The notes below the pieces were generated by a model that saw only the letters and a list, made by a program, of their open reading frames with translations, had not been told where the DNA came from and made no database searches. This document shows, piece by piece, positions 42,433 through 53,451 of a stretch of DNA of 64,000 nucleotides (position 1 is its first letter; every line of letters begins with the position of its first letter). Position numbers and translations under genes: made by a program. Source of the DNA: Cladosporium sp. IMV 00045. Lineage: Eukaryota > Ascomycota > Dothideomycetes > Cladosporiales > Cladosporiaceae. The DNA is taken from the NCBI GenBank assembly GCA_001931905.2, contig MSJI02000799.1, positions 19,851-83,850 of the forward strand, in the 5' to 3' direction.

Positions 42433-43193
42433 GTTTGACGTATATCATGACGCATAAGGAGAAGAACTAATTTAGGATATACCCGGGGTTGGTGGAGGCG
42501 TGAAGATTCGACTTTGGTGAGTTCAAGTAGGTGCCGTCAACAAGGCGTTGCTAGGGTAAACAAAGTTTCGACCCATTCGCCGTATCAAAAGACGACGAAA
42601 AGTCCATCCACCTTCAGAACATGAAGAGATTAACTGTATCCGACGAGATGCACGGACTTCTCGTATACATCGGAAATATGAGAAAGAACTTTCGACATAT
42701 TTCTCGGTGATGGAAGATCAAGAGGCTGAGTAACATGATTCTGCATTGAGATGTTGTTAAATCCGTTTCACAAACACTAAACACCGCAGTCTTAGCGACA
42801 TTTCCACCTTTTGAAGCATCCCCGAACCCACAACACTTTTTGTGTGCTCTGACGATCACACTCCGACTGCATTTGTTACATCACCAACGGAGACGTCATG
42901 CCTCTATGGCCGTTGGAGTTCCCGTCATCGTTGCATGTAAGCACTATGTCCGAAGGATCAAAAGGACTCACTGTAGGTTAACTCCGCACATCTCGCGCCA
43001 AATGCCTATTCGAGCGAATGCATGCCAATCCGCAGTGCATAACGCCTCTTCTGAGCTGGCAGAGGCAGACAACGGACTAGTCATGCTGTTCGAATATAAC
43101 ATATATAAGGACGATGAGGCTTCCTCCACTGACCCTGCTATCTGACCACACGAGCATACACCTTTCGATTACACGCCAATACCAGCCTCCATC
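42433..43193. promoter_or_regulatory. Divergent intergenic region, WD40 gene and SDR gene
   Basis: The 760 bases between two divergent starts. No other gene supported. Confidence 0.45.
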
Positions 43194-44220
43194 ATGAATG
43201 ACATTTTCAAGCAACTTTACACCTTCTTACCTGAGCCGACGAAGTCTTTCGCCGGAGAGACTGTCATCATTACCGGCAGCAACACTGGTCTGGGCAAAGA
43301 AGCTGCCCGTCATATTGCGCGTTTGGGCGCAAGCCAGCTGATCCTCGCGGTCCGCAGTCTTGATAAAGGTGAAGCCGCCAAAAAAGACATCGAACAGTCA
43401 ACTGGGTGCGGGAAGGATGTCATCAAAGTTTGGCATCTCGACATGGCAAGCTACGAAAGCGTTCTCAAATTCGCCGACCGAGCCCAACGTGAGCTGCAAC
43501 GGGTGGATGTACTGCTTGCCAATGCCGCTATTGCCACAGGGACCTTCACCATCGTAGAAGGCAACGAATCGACGCTGACCGTCAATGTGATCTCGACGTT
43601 CCTCCTGGTGCTGGCAATGCTCCCGAAGATGAAAGAGACTGCCAAATCTTTCTCAACGAGTCCAGTGATCACCATCACATCCTCTGGTGCACACAAAGGT
43701 GCTGAGTTTCCGGCGAAATCTGCACCGGATGGAAAAATCTTTGCTACGATGAACGATCCCGAAGGCTTCAACTTTGGGCGATACCCACTGAGCAAACTGC
43801 TGGAGATCTTCTGTCTTAAGCACATTGGCGAACACCATTCCAAGCTGCCAGTCACCATCAACGACGTCGACCCCGGACTTTGCCATTCGTAAGTATAGCC
43901 ACCTGCTGCGTCTATCGAGCATCAAGTACTGATTGTGTCGCAGTGAGCTTGCCCGCGAGTTGACAGGCATCGCAGGCTGGATCTTCTGGTTCCAGAAAAT
44001 GATCTTTGCCCGGAGCACGGAGTACGGCAGCCGCACACTCGTGCACGCAGCCAGTCAAGGACCGGAATCGCATGGTCGTTACCTCAGCTCCTGCGCAATC
44101 GCTCCACTGGGCGGAATCGCTGCAGGACCGGATGCTGCAGTCCTGCAAGAGCGCGTGTGGAAAGAAGTCAGCGATAAGCTTGAGAAGATCAAGCCGGGTA
44201 TTTTGAACAACTTGGAGTAG
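43194..44220 (+). CDS. Short-chain dehydrogenase/reductase (retinol-dehydrogenase/WWOX-like)
   Basis: NAD(P)-dependent oxidoreductase with a Rossmann fold. Exons 43194-43888 and 43944-44220 (intron 43889-43943) give 323 residues. The nucleotide-binding motif TGSNTGLGKEAARHIA is at about residues 27-42; the basic residue in AVRS suggests NADP preference. LLANAAI corresponds to NNAG, ITITSSGAH carries the catalytic Ser, and FGRYPLSK the YxxxK pair. DPGLCHSELARELTG (across the intron) matches the substrate-loop region of fungal retinol-dehydrogenase-like SDRs. No signal peptide. Often such enzymes sit near secondary-metabolite genes, but nothing here supports a cluster. Substrate unknown. Confidence 0.92.
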
Positions 44221-45185
44221 TATTCGGTGCTGCTGGCTCAGATTCAGGAATCGTCAAGCATATTGATTTAATCATTAATAGTCTGTCATGCAAACTCAGC
44301 CATTAACACCCATCGAATCGAGAACCATGTGCAAATCTTAGAAGGCCCCATTGCACATGATCCCACGTCAACGGAGAAAAGAGAGGCCTAGCCCAGGCCA
44401 AGGGTACGGGCCTCGAAGCCTCCAACTTTGCAGCCGCCCAAGCTTCAACATCAGCTTTTCCCCGAGCTTGAGGCAATGTATCTTACCTCCAATGGATCCA
44501 TTGTTGGTGTTTCCCTTATCACAGCTTGTGGACATTCAGTAAAAGCAAGAATTTCAACTGGAACACCGGTGTCTGCCAAATCTCCAGCACCTCTAAGTAT
44601 CACAGTTCAAGGTCATCACCTTTGCCCGCAACAGCCGCCCCCTCTTACGCGGTGCGGGCAACTATATCTGCGCCTTTTCGAATAGACTCAGAATTGACGT
44701 GCATCAAGACGACTATACCATTGCAGCCCAACCACTCACGGCTTTCGAGTCTGCATAGCCGTGCAAAGAGAAGCATGGCGCTGTCACATTGCCCGCGCTC
44801 GTCACCCATAAGACATCAAGACGATCCATGCCATGGCTCTTGGCGAGGTTTGTTTGCGGGGTCAAGGTCTTGGTTGTATCTTTCCTTCTTACACGACAGG
44901 TCTTCGGCAATGCTGTGAGAGGCTGTCTTAATCCCGAGGTCAGCGGTCGACGGCGCCGATGGCAGATCCCCACGAGGTCGATGTGAGTGGTTTGTGGGAA
45001 TGGACGATCCTTAAAAACGTGGTCGTCCTGCAGGATAAGTCGATCGGCTCTCTTCTATCTGGATCGTTTCTGCCGCCATTCTTTTTTCTATCTCCGTGAT
45101 CTCACGCCCGTCTACTTCGCGGTCGTCAAATCAATCGAGTACAGCACCACCGAGAGACATCAATACCCAGCGCCGATTGTCCAAC
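44221..45185. other. Intergenic, about 965 bases
   Basis: Between two plus-strand genes. No gene, riboswitch-like element or repeat recognised. The frame of the next gene is open back to 45096 but without an ATG before 45186. Confidence 0.45.
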
Positions 45186-47358
45186 ATGGATACCAAAAGA
45201 GAGGTAGACATGGTCGAAGACCGAGATCGCGATAGCATCTCGTTAGACAAGGAGGCCCAACCGACATACCAAGTCAAACCTGGCATGACTGCAGAGGATG
45301 CCGAATGGCTAGCAAATCTTCCGCAAAAGGAGCAAGACCGCATCTTCCACAAGGTCGACATACGCCTCGTGCCCATGCTGGCTCTGCTTTACCTCATCGC
45401 TCATCTGGATCGTGCAAATATTGGTTAGTTCATCGATTTCTGGTCCTGCGCAACGATCTAACATGTTTCACAGGCAATGCGAAGATCGAAGGCCTCGAGG
45501 ATAGCCTACAGATGCAAGGTACCGACTATAATATTGCAGTCGGAATATTCTTTGTCCCATATGTGCTTTGTGAAGTTCCTAGCAACGTGTTGCTGTCGAA
45601 GTTCAAGAAGCCAAGTTGGTATATGGGCTTTCTGGTTATCAGCTGGGGCATTGTAAGTTTGCTCTATCATGCAGATAATATCTAATCTAATTGGTTCCAG
45701 GTCATGACGTTCACCGGAGTCACCCAGTCATTTGGTGGACTTGTCGCTACCCGATTTCTGCTCGGTGTGTTTGAGTAAGTGGTTTCCTCGAACTGCTGTT
45801 CAACCAGAGCTAGCACGCAGCTTGCATTGTGCACCGAGAGTGTTTGATTCGGACAGAGCTTCTCGCGCGTACTCACCATGGCGAACAATACAATTGCTAA
45901 CGTGTTTTCCCGTTCCAAAAGAGCCGGCTTCTTCCCCGGTGCGATCTGGATCGTCTCGGAGTGGTATCCACCACACAAGTCGCAGACTAGAATGGCTATG
46001 TTTGGTAAGTACAGAGTGTTTCCACAATAAGGGCTTGCACTAATCAGGTCGTCTTAGTATGTTGTGACCCAAAGCGTATCGGCTGTTGATACAGATTTTC
46101 ATCACACTCATACAGCATTTTTGCTGAAGCCGGAACGTAGGCGTATGGTGACTGACAGATAATTAGTATCTCTCGTCCGCACTCTCTGGTGCCTTTTCTG
46201 GACTTCTCGCTGCCGGTATCGCTCAAATGAGAGGTCTCGGAGGGTAGGTGATCCAGACGCAATGGACTCAATGATCAATTCGCTAACGAAAAGCAGATAC
46301 GAGGGTTGGAGATTGATCTTTATTCTTGGTAAGTTACTCCCGCTTGATACCTTCAAACTCCCACTAACTTTTCAAGAGGGCATTGCATCTGTTGTCGTAG
46401 GAGTGAGCTGCTTCTTCCTGCTCCCCGACAACCCCTCCTCCTCCAGCTGGCTGCGACCTGAAGAGGCCCGTTTCTTGAACCTCAGTCATATCTCTACTCG
46501 CGGAGGAAAGGTCAACCAAGATGGCGAGAAGAAGAAGAGAAACCATTGGAAGACTCTTTGGCAGGTCGTTGCCGACAAACAGCTGTACTTCCAGGCTTTA
46601 GTCTTCATGTCAAACTCTGTTCCCAACTATGGACTAAAGTTCACCATGCCTCAGGTAAACTACCTGCTCCTTACAAGCTCGCATCCACTCACACCATGAT
46701 CAGATCATCCGCAACATGGGCTACACCTCGACACGAGCACAACTGCTTACCGCACCTCCCTATACATGCGGCGCCATCGCAGCCGTTCTGAGCGCGTACT
46801 TCGCCGACCGCGTCAGCTGGAGGATGCCTTTCATCGTCGCATCCCAATCGATCTTGGTTGTGGCATACACTGTCCTGTTTATTTTCGCTCCAAATATCGC
46901 CAATAATGTACCGCTCTGCTACACTATGGTCTTCTTCGCTTGCATAGGGTAAGTTTGACACGATCAACTGCACGATTCTTAGCGCATCCTGCTGACTTCT
47001 CGCGCGTAGCGTCTACCCTATTCTGCCAGCCACGAACGCATGGACAGTTAATAATCTGGCCAACGCCGAGAAGCGTGCGATGGGTATTGCATTCATGATT
47101 GCTGTTGGCAATCTTGGCGGTCTTCCTGGATCATTCATCTTCTTGTCGAAGGAATCTCCGCGCTACCCAACGGGCTTTGGCACTTCTCTGGCCTTCGCTG
47201 CAGCTGGCATCGTTTCGGCCTTGCTGCTTGAGTTTTTCTATTGGTCTCACAACAAGAAATACGAGCACACGACCGAAGAGGAGATTAGAGAGAAGTACAC
47301 GGATGAGCAGTTGGACAAGCTGGGTAACAAGAGTCCGCTGTTCAAGTACTCTCTGTAG
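45186..47358 (+). CDS. MFS anion:cation symporter (Dal5/allantoate-permease family)
   Basis: Plasma-membrane uptake carrier for organic anions or vitamins (allantoate, nicotinate and similar). Exons recognised: 45186-45423, 45474-45652, 45701-45774, 45922-46004, 46167-46243, 46297-46328, 46377-46654, 46704-46948, 47010-47358. Motifs: the N-terminal KVDIRLVPMLALLYLIAHLD then RANIGNAKIEG across intron 1, as in Dal5 relatives, and PSNVLLSKF, GFFPGAIWIVSEWY, GYEGWRLIFILEG, ITP-like central segments, and VNNLANAEKRAMGIAF. All junctions keep the frame except the one between 46004 (leaves phase 1) and 46167 (needs phase 0, with a stop just before it in frame). A 9-base micro-exon candidate at 46048-46056 with good flanking signals does not cure this. 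Substrate not determined. Confidence 0.85.
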
Positions 47359-48339
47359 GGAGTCTTTGATAGCAGTAAAACGAGGAGTATTGGCAGAGCT
47401 GAATGCTGTTGCTATTTCTGTTATTGCAGTTCTTCTCAGCTTTGAAGATGAGGTGTTTGAAGGACCGTCGATACCGCCGAACCCTCTAAAGTAGTTCCCC
47501 ACGGGGAAGGGACCGACTGTGACGGTTCGGGACATACGTCGTTGCGATTGTGGGTCTAAAATCGCAACATGCTACTGTTCTAGATTCAGTGAGACCCCTG
47601 CCGTGAAAAATTGCCTTCAAAGATTCGAAGCAGAATATCCATTCACATGCCACTACGGTTGAGAAAGCGCTGATACAAGTCAGCCGGATAACATGCATCG
47701 CGCCACTGTCTGTCAAGAAAGTCGGATTCACAGGCCATAACTCTTGCCAGGCTCGGGATGATATCCACTTGGAGGATCTAGACTCCAAAGTCACGAGACT
47801 GCAGTATGCTTGAGCATAGCCCCGCCGCTATCTGTTTTGTGAATTCTAGCGTTGTATCGATCCGACTGAAGGATTCTTTTACTCATGGCAATTGATTCAG
47901 ACGAAGAACATCGGATCAGCAACTCGAGATAAGAGCTCGGATCGCTTCGACAGCTACGATACTGAAGATAGTTTATCGCTCATCCGCCGGACTTTCGTAA
48001 ACCTCCAATCAATTTGAGGTCTAGACGTTACTGCATGATCGGCAAAAGTCACCCAGCTACCCGCTGTCCAAGGACGCGGGTATCCATCCGGGGTATCATG
48101 TGGCTTTTCTACATGTCCCAGATACGCAGCAGACGAGTTGATCGTTACGTATCTCATCGCGTGTGCCAAAGAGGCCTGTGCAATAGCGACTGTACTCCGC
48201 TCCCAACCCCATAAATACCGCATGGGCTCCCAATGGCTCCACATGCATTCTACACGCCCAACAAACTCCACTCTGTCATACATCCAGTGTAACTCTTTTC
48301 TTGCCGAGCAATTATACTTACATCTTTGGTTTCTTCAAG
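47359..48339. other. Intergenic, about 980 bases
   Basis: Between two plus-strand transporter genes. Nothing else supported. Confidence 0.45.
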
Positions 48340-49939
48340 ATGGATTTCAAAGACGAAAAATGGCAACACGATCTCGAACAGATCCACACACAACAAGATG
48401 GCGTGGTTGAAGAACGACGATTCAGCGCCAGTGGCCGCCGCATTTCGATCACTGACGCTGTCTTTGGTGATATCGTTGAGGGAGGCCCTAATTATCGTGA
48501 TGTAGGCGACGACCAAATACCGCCGATTAGATCGACATTGACGATTCTTCTAGGTCGGCTGGTTTGGAACGTCTGTTCTGATGATGAAGACTCAGATTGG
48601 ACTGGGCGTCCTTTCTATTCCTTTGGTATTCGATACACTGGGCATGATTCCAGGTATCATCATCCTTCTGGTCATAGCTATCATTACCACATGGTCCGAC
48701 TACATCGTTGGAGTGTTCAAGTTGAACCACCCAGAAGTCTACGGCATCGACGACGTGGGCAAAATGATCTTTGGGAAGCCTGGACAAATCGTCTTTGTGA
48801 GTCTCTCGCTACGTAGAAACGCGGACAAGGGCTGACTTGAAGATCTCAGGGCACCGCATTCGTCTTATACTGGATCTTTGTCGCCGGCGCCGGAATGTTG
48901 GGAATCTCGATTGCACTCAATTCTCTTTCGACACACGGCACCTGCACTGCGGTCTTCGTTGCCGTTGCTGCCATCGCAGGCTTCTGTTTGGCCAGTATCC
49001 AGACACTGGGCAAGATCAGCTGGATCGCTTGGGTCGGCTTGACTGGTATTCTCTGTGCCATCTTCACGCTCACGGTCGCTGTTGGCGTCCAAGATCGCCC
49101 TGCAGCTGCTCCAAACGATGGACAGCCTTTCATCTCTGACTTCAAGATCGTTGCCAACAATGGCTGGTCGGCATCAATCTCCGCTTGTTCCTCGCTGGTC
49201 TTCGCTTTCGCTGGTACTCCGGCCTTCTTCTCCATCGTGTCTGAAATGCGTGACCCACGCAAATACACCAGGTCTCTGATCATCTGCCAGTCTACCGTTA
49301 CCATCACTTACATCGTCATCGGAATCGTCGTGTACTACTTCTGCGGATCGTTTGTGGCTTCGCCAGCCTTGGGTTCTGCCGGCGTGACGATGAAAAAGGT
49401 CTGCTACGGACTGGCTCTTCCAGGTCTCTTGGCGACGGTGACCATTGTATCTCATGTAAGAGCTTCCGGGAGTCATTGTTCACCGTTCAGTGACTGACGT
49501 GGCGTAGCTTCCTGCAAAGTACTGCTTCGTCCGCTTGATGCGTGGTTCTGAGCACCTCACCAACAACTCCTTCACGCACTGGGCTGTTTGGTTTGGCTGC
49601 ACATTCACCTGCGTCATCATCTCCTACATCATTGCCAGCGCGATTCCGGTCTTCGGAGGTCTCGTTTCGCTCATTGGAGCTCTTCTGGGTACACTCATGT
49701 CTTTCCAACCTATGGGCTTCATGTGGCTGTACGACAACTACAAGGTCGGAAAAGAGAAGAAGACACTCGGGTGGAAGTTAATGGTGGCTTGGAGCATCTT
49801 TGTCATCGTGAGCGGAACTTTCCTGATGATTGGTGGCACGTATGGCTCCATTGTCGAGATCATGAGTGCGTACAAAGAGTCGGGAGGCTCGGCCGCATGG
49901 ACGTGCGCGGATAACTCCAACTCGGTTGCGGCTGGTTGA
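48340..49939 (+). CDS. Amino-acid transporter (AAAP family, Mtr-like neutral amino-acid permease)
   Basis: Multispanning amino-acid:H+ symporter of the auxin/amino-acid permease family, resembling Neurospora mtr and relatives. Exons 48340-48501, 48554-48796, 48850-49455 and 49508-49939 give 480 residues; all three introns (52-53 bases) lie between codons. After a charged cytosolic N-terminus (DEKWQHDLEQI, ISITDAVFGDIVEGGPNYRD), helix 1 contains WFGTSVLMMKTQIGLGVLSIP, the family's conserved first helix. FAGTPAFFSIVSEMRDPRKYTRSL and the later LPAKYCFVRLMRGSEHLTNN are also typical. About 11 hydrophobic segments can be counted. The exact substrate range is unknown. Confidence 0.92.
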
Positions 49940-50763
49940 GCGGATGTTTAGAGAGCGAGCCGTTGACTACTTCCGACGAATGCATGAGCATTGGTGGAGG
50001 TAGACTGGGTGTGGTTGCGTGGCTGTGTGTGTAGTCAGAAAGATAAGGTACGATTTCGCATGATTGTCATCTCACGAAAGCGTTTCGATCCTACTATTAC
50101 AGTCTCATTGCTGTTTTGTAGCAAGCTGTGAAGTCTTGGGCCCATGCTCTGTCAAGTGCATGATAGTTTCAGCGCATGAGTATTCCATGACCCAGAGCAT
50201 CAGTCCAATCACCCAACGGATCGTGAGTATCAAGAGAGGCGACGCCTGCCGGGCGATCGTCGAGACCTTCCTCTTTTTCTTTGTGTCCATGGAGCGGGGA
50301 AGCAATCCCATGCTCAGCCTCAATGGTTGCAGAGAGATTGGTACCGCAAGATGAGCAGTACAGCCTAGGCCTTTTCCATCGAACTGGGATCAAGTGGAGA
50401 CAAGATTCGGTGGCATCCTCGGCGCAGATAGGTATATGTACGGACAGCCGCGTTGTTTTGTAGGAAGCCATATACGAGCGGATCGGATAGACAGCCGAGG
50501 ATCGGTACCGGATTGACTCCCGATGGATCGGATGTAACATCCACTCTTTCGACTCCATCTTCTAAATGTAGTAATCTTGAGAGTGACCACAAGTCAGACT
50601 CGGATTGGTGCCCGTTGATTGAGGAAGTCGCCATTTTATTCCGATGCTAGATGCTGGCCATGCATCCACCTATCTGCTGGTAGAAATGGACGCAGAACTT
50701 GCAGTCAAGACTATGTACTTGTTGTAAAAGCATCGGACGGAGATTGGTTGTTGACATCAAAGT
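49940..50763. other. Intergenic, about 820 bases
   Basis: Between two plus-strand genes; no gene or repeat supported. Confidence 0.45.
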
Positions 50764-51659
50764 ATGGACGTCAATACTTCAGAATCAGTCTTGACCAACC
50801 GCATGGCTGCAGTGCCAGCAGTGCAGCAAAAGCAAGCTTACAAGAGAGTCCTTGTAGACGCCGCCACCGCCCTGACAGCCGCTATCACGGTATCTCCAAT
50901 CGTCGCCGCACTCGACAAGTATGTTCTTTCATTCAGGATTCATCGGCAATTCGTTACTGACGTCTGCACTCCAACAGAGCTGTTGTCGAAAGCGCAACGA
51001 AACATGAACCACTTCTCACATCAATACGCTTCTCTTTTTCGTCCATCTTACGACATCCGTACCGCTTCTTGACAAACCCGGCCTTTCGACCAATGCTTTT
51101 GTTATACGGCGGGACATACCTTGCCGCCAACGCCTCCGATACCTTTCACTCTGTGGCCGAAGACCTTCCCGCACAGCACACAGAAAGCACCGTGACGAAA
51201 CTGTGCGCAGTAACGTCTGTGAATCTCGGTCTTTCAGTCTACAAGGATGCCCAGTTCGCTAAGAGCTTTGGACCCGCTTCCGCCCTTGCGATCCCTCTAG
51301 CCAGCTACGCCCCCTTTATCATCCGAGATTGCATCACGCTGGGTGCATCGTTTCATCTTCCGGCAGAGATCGCTCCAGTCCTTCCCGAAGCGTGGGATCG
51401 GTACATGAGCAGAGCAACGATAGGACAACTGACTGCGCCCGCATTGAGTCAGTGGGTGGCCACTCCTCTACATTTGCTGGCGTTGGATTTCCATGCACGT
51501 CGTAGTCACCTTCCGGTTATGGATCGTTTGCGGACGGTTGCGAGCTTTTGGACGTCGGCTTCGACCACGAGGATGTTCCGGGTTATACCAGCGTATGGAT
51601 TTGGTGCTGTCGTTAACAATAAGATGAGAGCTCATCTGATGGGTGGCTTAGATGGATAA
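50764..51659 (+). CDS. Conserved-looking protein of unknown function, probably membrane or mitochondrial
   Basis: Exons 50764-50918 and 50978-51659 (intron 50919-50977) give 278 residues. I do not recognise a named domain. The segment RHPYRFLTNPAFRPMLLLYG, then GTYLAANASDTF, followed by KLCAVTSVNLGLSVYKDAQF and a later run of moderately hydrophobic helices, reads like a protein with several membrane-associated helices; similar sequences in other ascomycetes are in my memory as uncharacterised, possibly mitochondrial, proteins. The final part (FWTSASTTRMFRVIPAYGFGAVVNNKMRAHL) is compact and ends soon after. A second in-frame ATG at residue 14 is possible. Its 3' end faces the GPN2 gene about 110 bases away. 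Confidence 0.75.
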
Positions 51660-51766
51660 CGGATGATGCGGCATTTTAGTGATGAACAGCGGCTCAACAT
51701 CGTGAGCATTGCCGCATGCAACGAGAAAGGGGTATATTGCGTAGCATGGTAGAGCTCCTAAAGAAG

Positions 51767-53128
51767 TTAACCGGTTCTCTCGACCTTGGTCCCGCCACCA
51801 CTGCGCCCTTGCTTTCTCTGTTGCTCTTGCCACTTCTGCTGCTCAGCCAACATCTCATCTTCCTCCGCATCGCCTGTGGAAACACCACCACTGGCGGTAG
51901 CTTTTTCCGCCGCACGCTCGACCGCAGCGCTGCTCGGAGTCTCGGTAGCCATTTTAGCTTCCTCCTCCCAAGCCTGCTTCTCAAGCTTGTCGTATTCTTC
52001 CCTCCGGTCAATCCAGCGTTCTTGTACGTCTCGGACTTCCATCTTTCCTGCCCAGTGATCGCTCATCGCTTGTGCCCAGATGCTCGCTTCATCGTCGAGG
52101 GTACGTCCGGTCTCATCTGTAGCGCGAGCTCCAGCAAAGACCCATCCAGATGCTCTGTCGATGGCGCGCAGAAACCAGCCATACTCGCACGATCTTCTAC
52201 TGCCAAGGTTTCGAAGCCCACAAGGCCGAAGTCCTCAACAAGTTGAATGAGTGCGTCGTTCAGCTTATCAAACTTCGCGTTTGTGGTCATTCCCCCTTGT
52301 TCCATGGCCAGGGCTGGTAGTAGGTAAGTCAGATCTTGGACTTCCGTATAGAAATCAAGATTGAATGGTAGATCGTCGCCACCAACCGCCTTGAGGTTGT
52401 CGATTTTGGTCAAGACGTTCACTTGGATCTGTCAGCAAAAGGCACTAAAGAAGTCGGCTTGATCAATCATACCGATAGGGTAAGGGAGGTGCAGCATGCC
52501 TCTCACGCAAAGAAGCAGACTACTCAGGTATAAGGATGGTCTTGTGACGACTACTGAATCAAGACATTGTATGATAGTGATCTGCCTTCATTAGCACACG
52601 CCGTGCATTGCTCTCGGGTATAGGTGCGTACTCTGTAGCCCAGCTTCTCGAGTTTTTGCAAGATTCGCGGAAGCGACATGTGATGTGTCGTCAACTCTGG
52701 TTGACCAGGAGGATCCAGAACAACGGTTTCTTCTGCAGTCGAGTAAGCCTCGGAGCAAGAAATCATATGGGAAATGCGAACGCACCACATTCATCAAGTT
52801 GTTGCTCCAGCCAGTCAAAGTTGGTTTCAAGTTCTTCCATCGCCCAAAGAACACCACCATTAGGACCCAGCTGCTCGCGCTCCATGACCTCGTCCACGTC
52901 GACTAGCTCTCTCACATCGAAAGCAGCTTCATCTTGATAAGGCACGTTGTCGTTTGCAGGATCCAGGTTCGCCACGCTAAATGGTCGATTGATCGCATTC
53001 ATGAACTACCCATGCATTAGCAGCTATTCGAGAGTCGTAAAATGCTACTCACTTACCTGTTTGAGGCCATTACACAGTGTGCTTTTACCGCTACCGGGCG
53101 GTCCTACTGGCATGAGTATCACACGCAT
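51767..53128 (-). CDS. GPN2: GPN-loop GTPase 2 (GPN2), frame broken near the 3' end
   Basis: Small GTPase of the GPN family needed for assembly and nuclear import of RNA polymerases. Exons on minus: 53128-53057, 53005-52786, 52732-52632, 52581-52473, 52421-51767, joined by GT-AG introns of 50-53 bases with correct phases. Motifs: P-loop GPPGSGKST, SVANLDPANDNVPY, the diagnostic GPN loop in LGPNGGVLWAMEEL, switch LDPPGQPELTTHH, and VNVLTKIDNL. The GPN2-type continuation is LVGFETLAVEDRAS. There the frame breaks: from about 52178-52190 the conserved-looking continuation (FLRAIDRASGWVF, later AQAMSDHWAGKMEVRD, stop at 51767) lies one base out of phase, while the original frame stops at about 52063. 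One inserted base would join them. Since the gene should be essential, a missing base in the assembly is more likely than a pseudogene. Confidence 0.88.
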
Positions 53129-53451
53129 CGTTGCCTTGGCGTGTGTGGTTCGACGATCGTAAGGCTACTGCCTCGGGCAAGATATAAAAGATAGATCGGC
53201 GAAAGGACTTTTGCTGTGCTTGTGAATATCGAAAGGAAAATTTTATTGTATTGATGATGACCAAGGAAATGCTGGTTGCTCGATTTCTGATACAGAGTGT
53301 TGAAGGGCCTCAGGCTGCAACTTATGTCATCCCGCGACGCTTCAAGCTTCCCCACGGCGTCGTTTTCCAATAACCATAACAACAACAGTGAAGAGTACGA
53401 TACGATACCGATCGCGCGAAGGACTAGGACAACTCTCCGACACTTGACAAA
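53129..53451. promoter_or_regulatory. Short shared promoter of GPN2 and BUB3
   Basis: Only 323 bases separate the two divergent ATGs, so both promoters must overlap or share elements. AT-rich stretches lie around 53230-53260. No named element is called. Confidence 0.55.
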
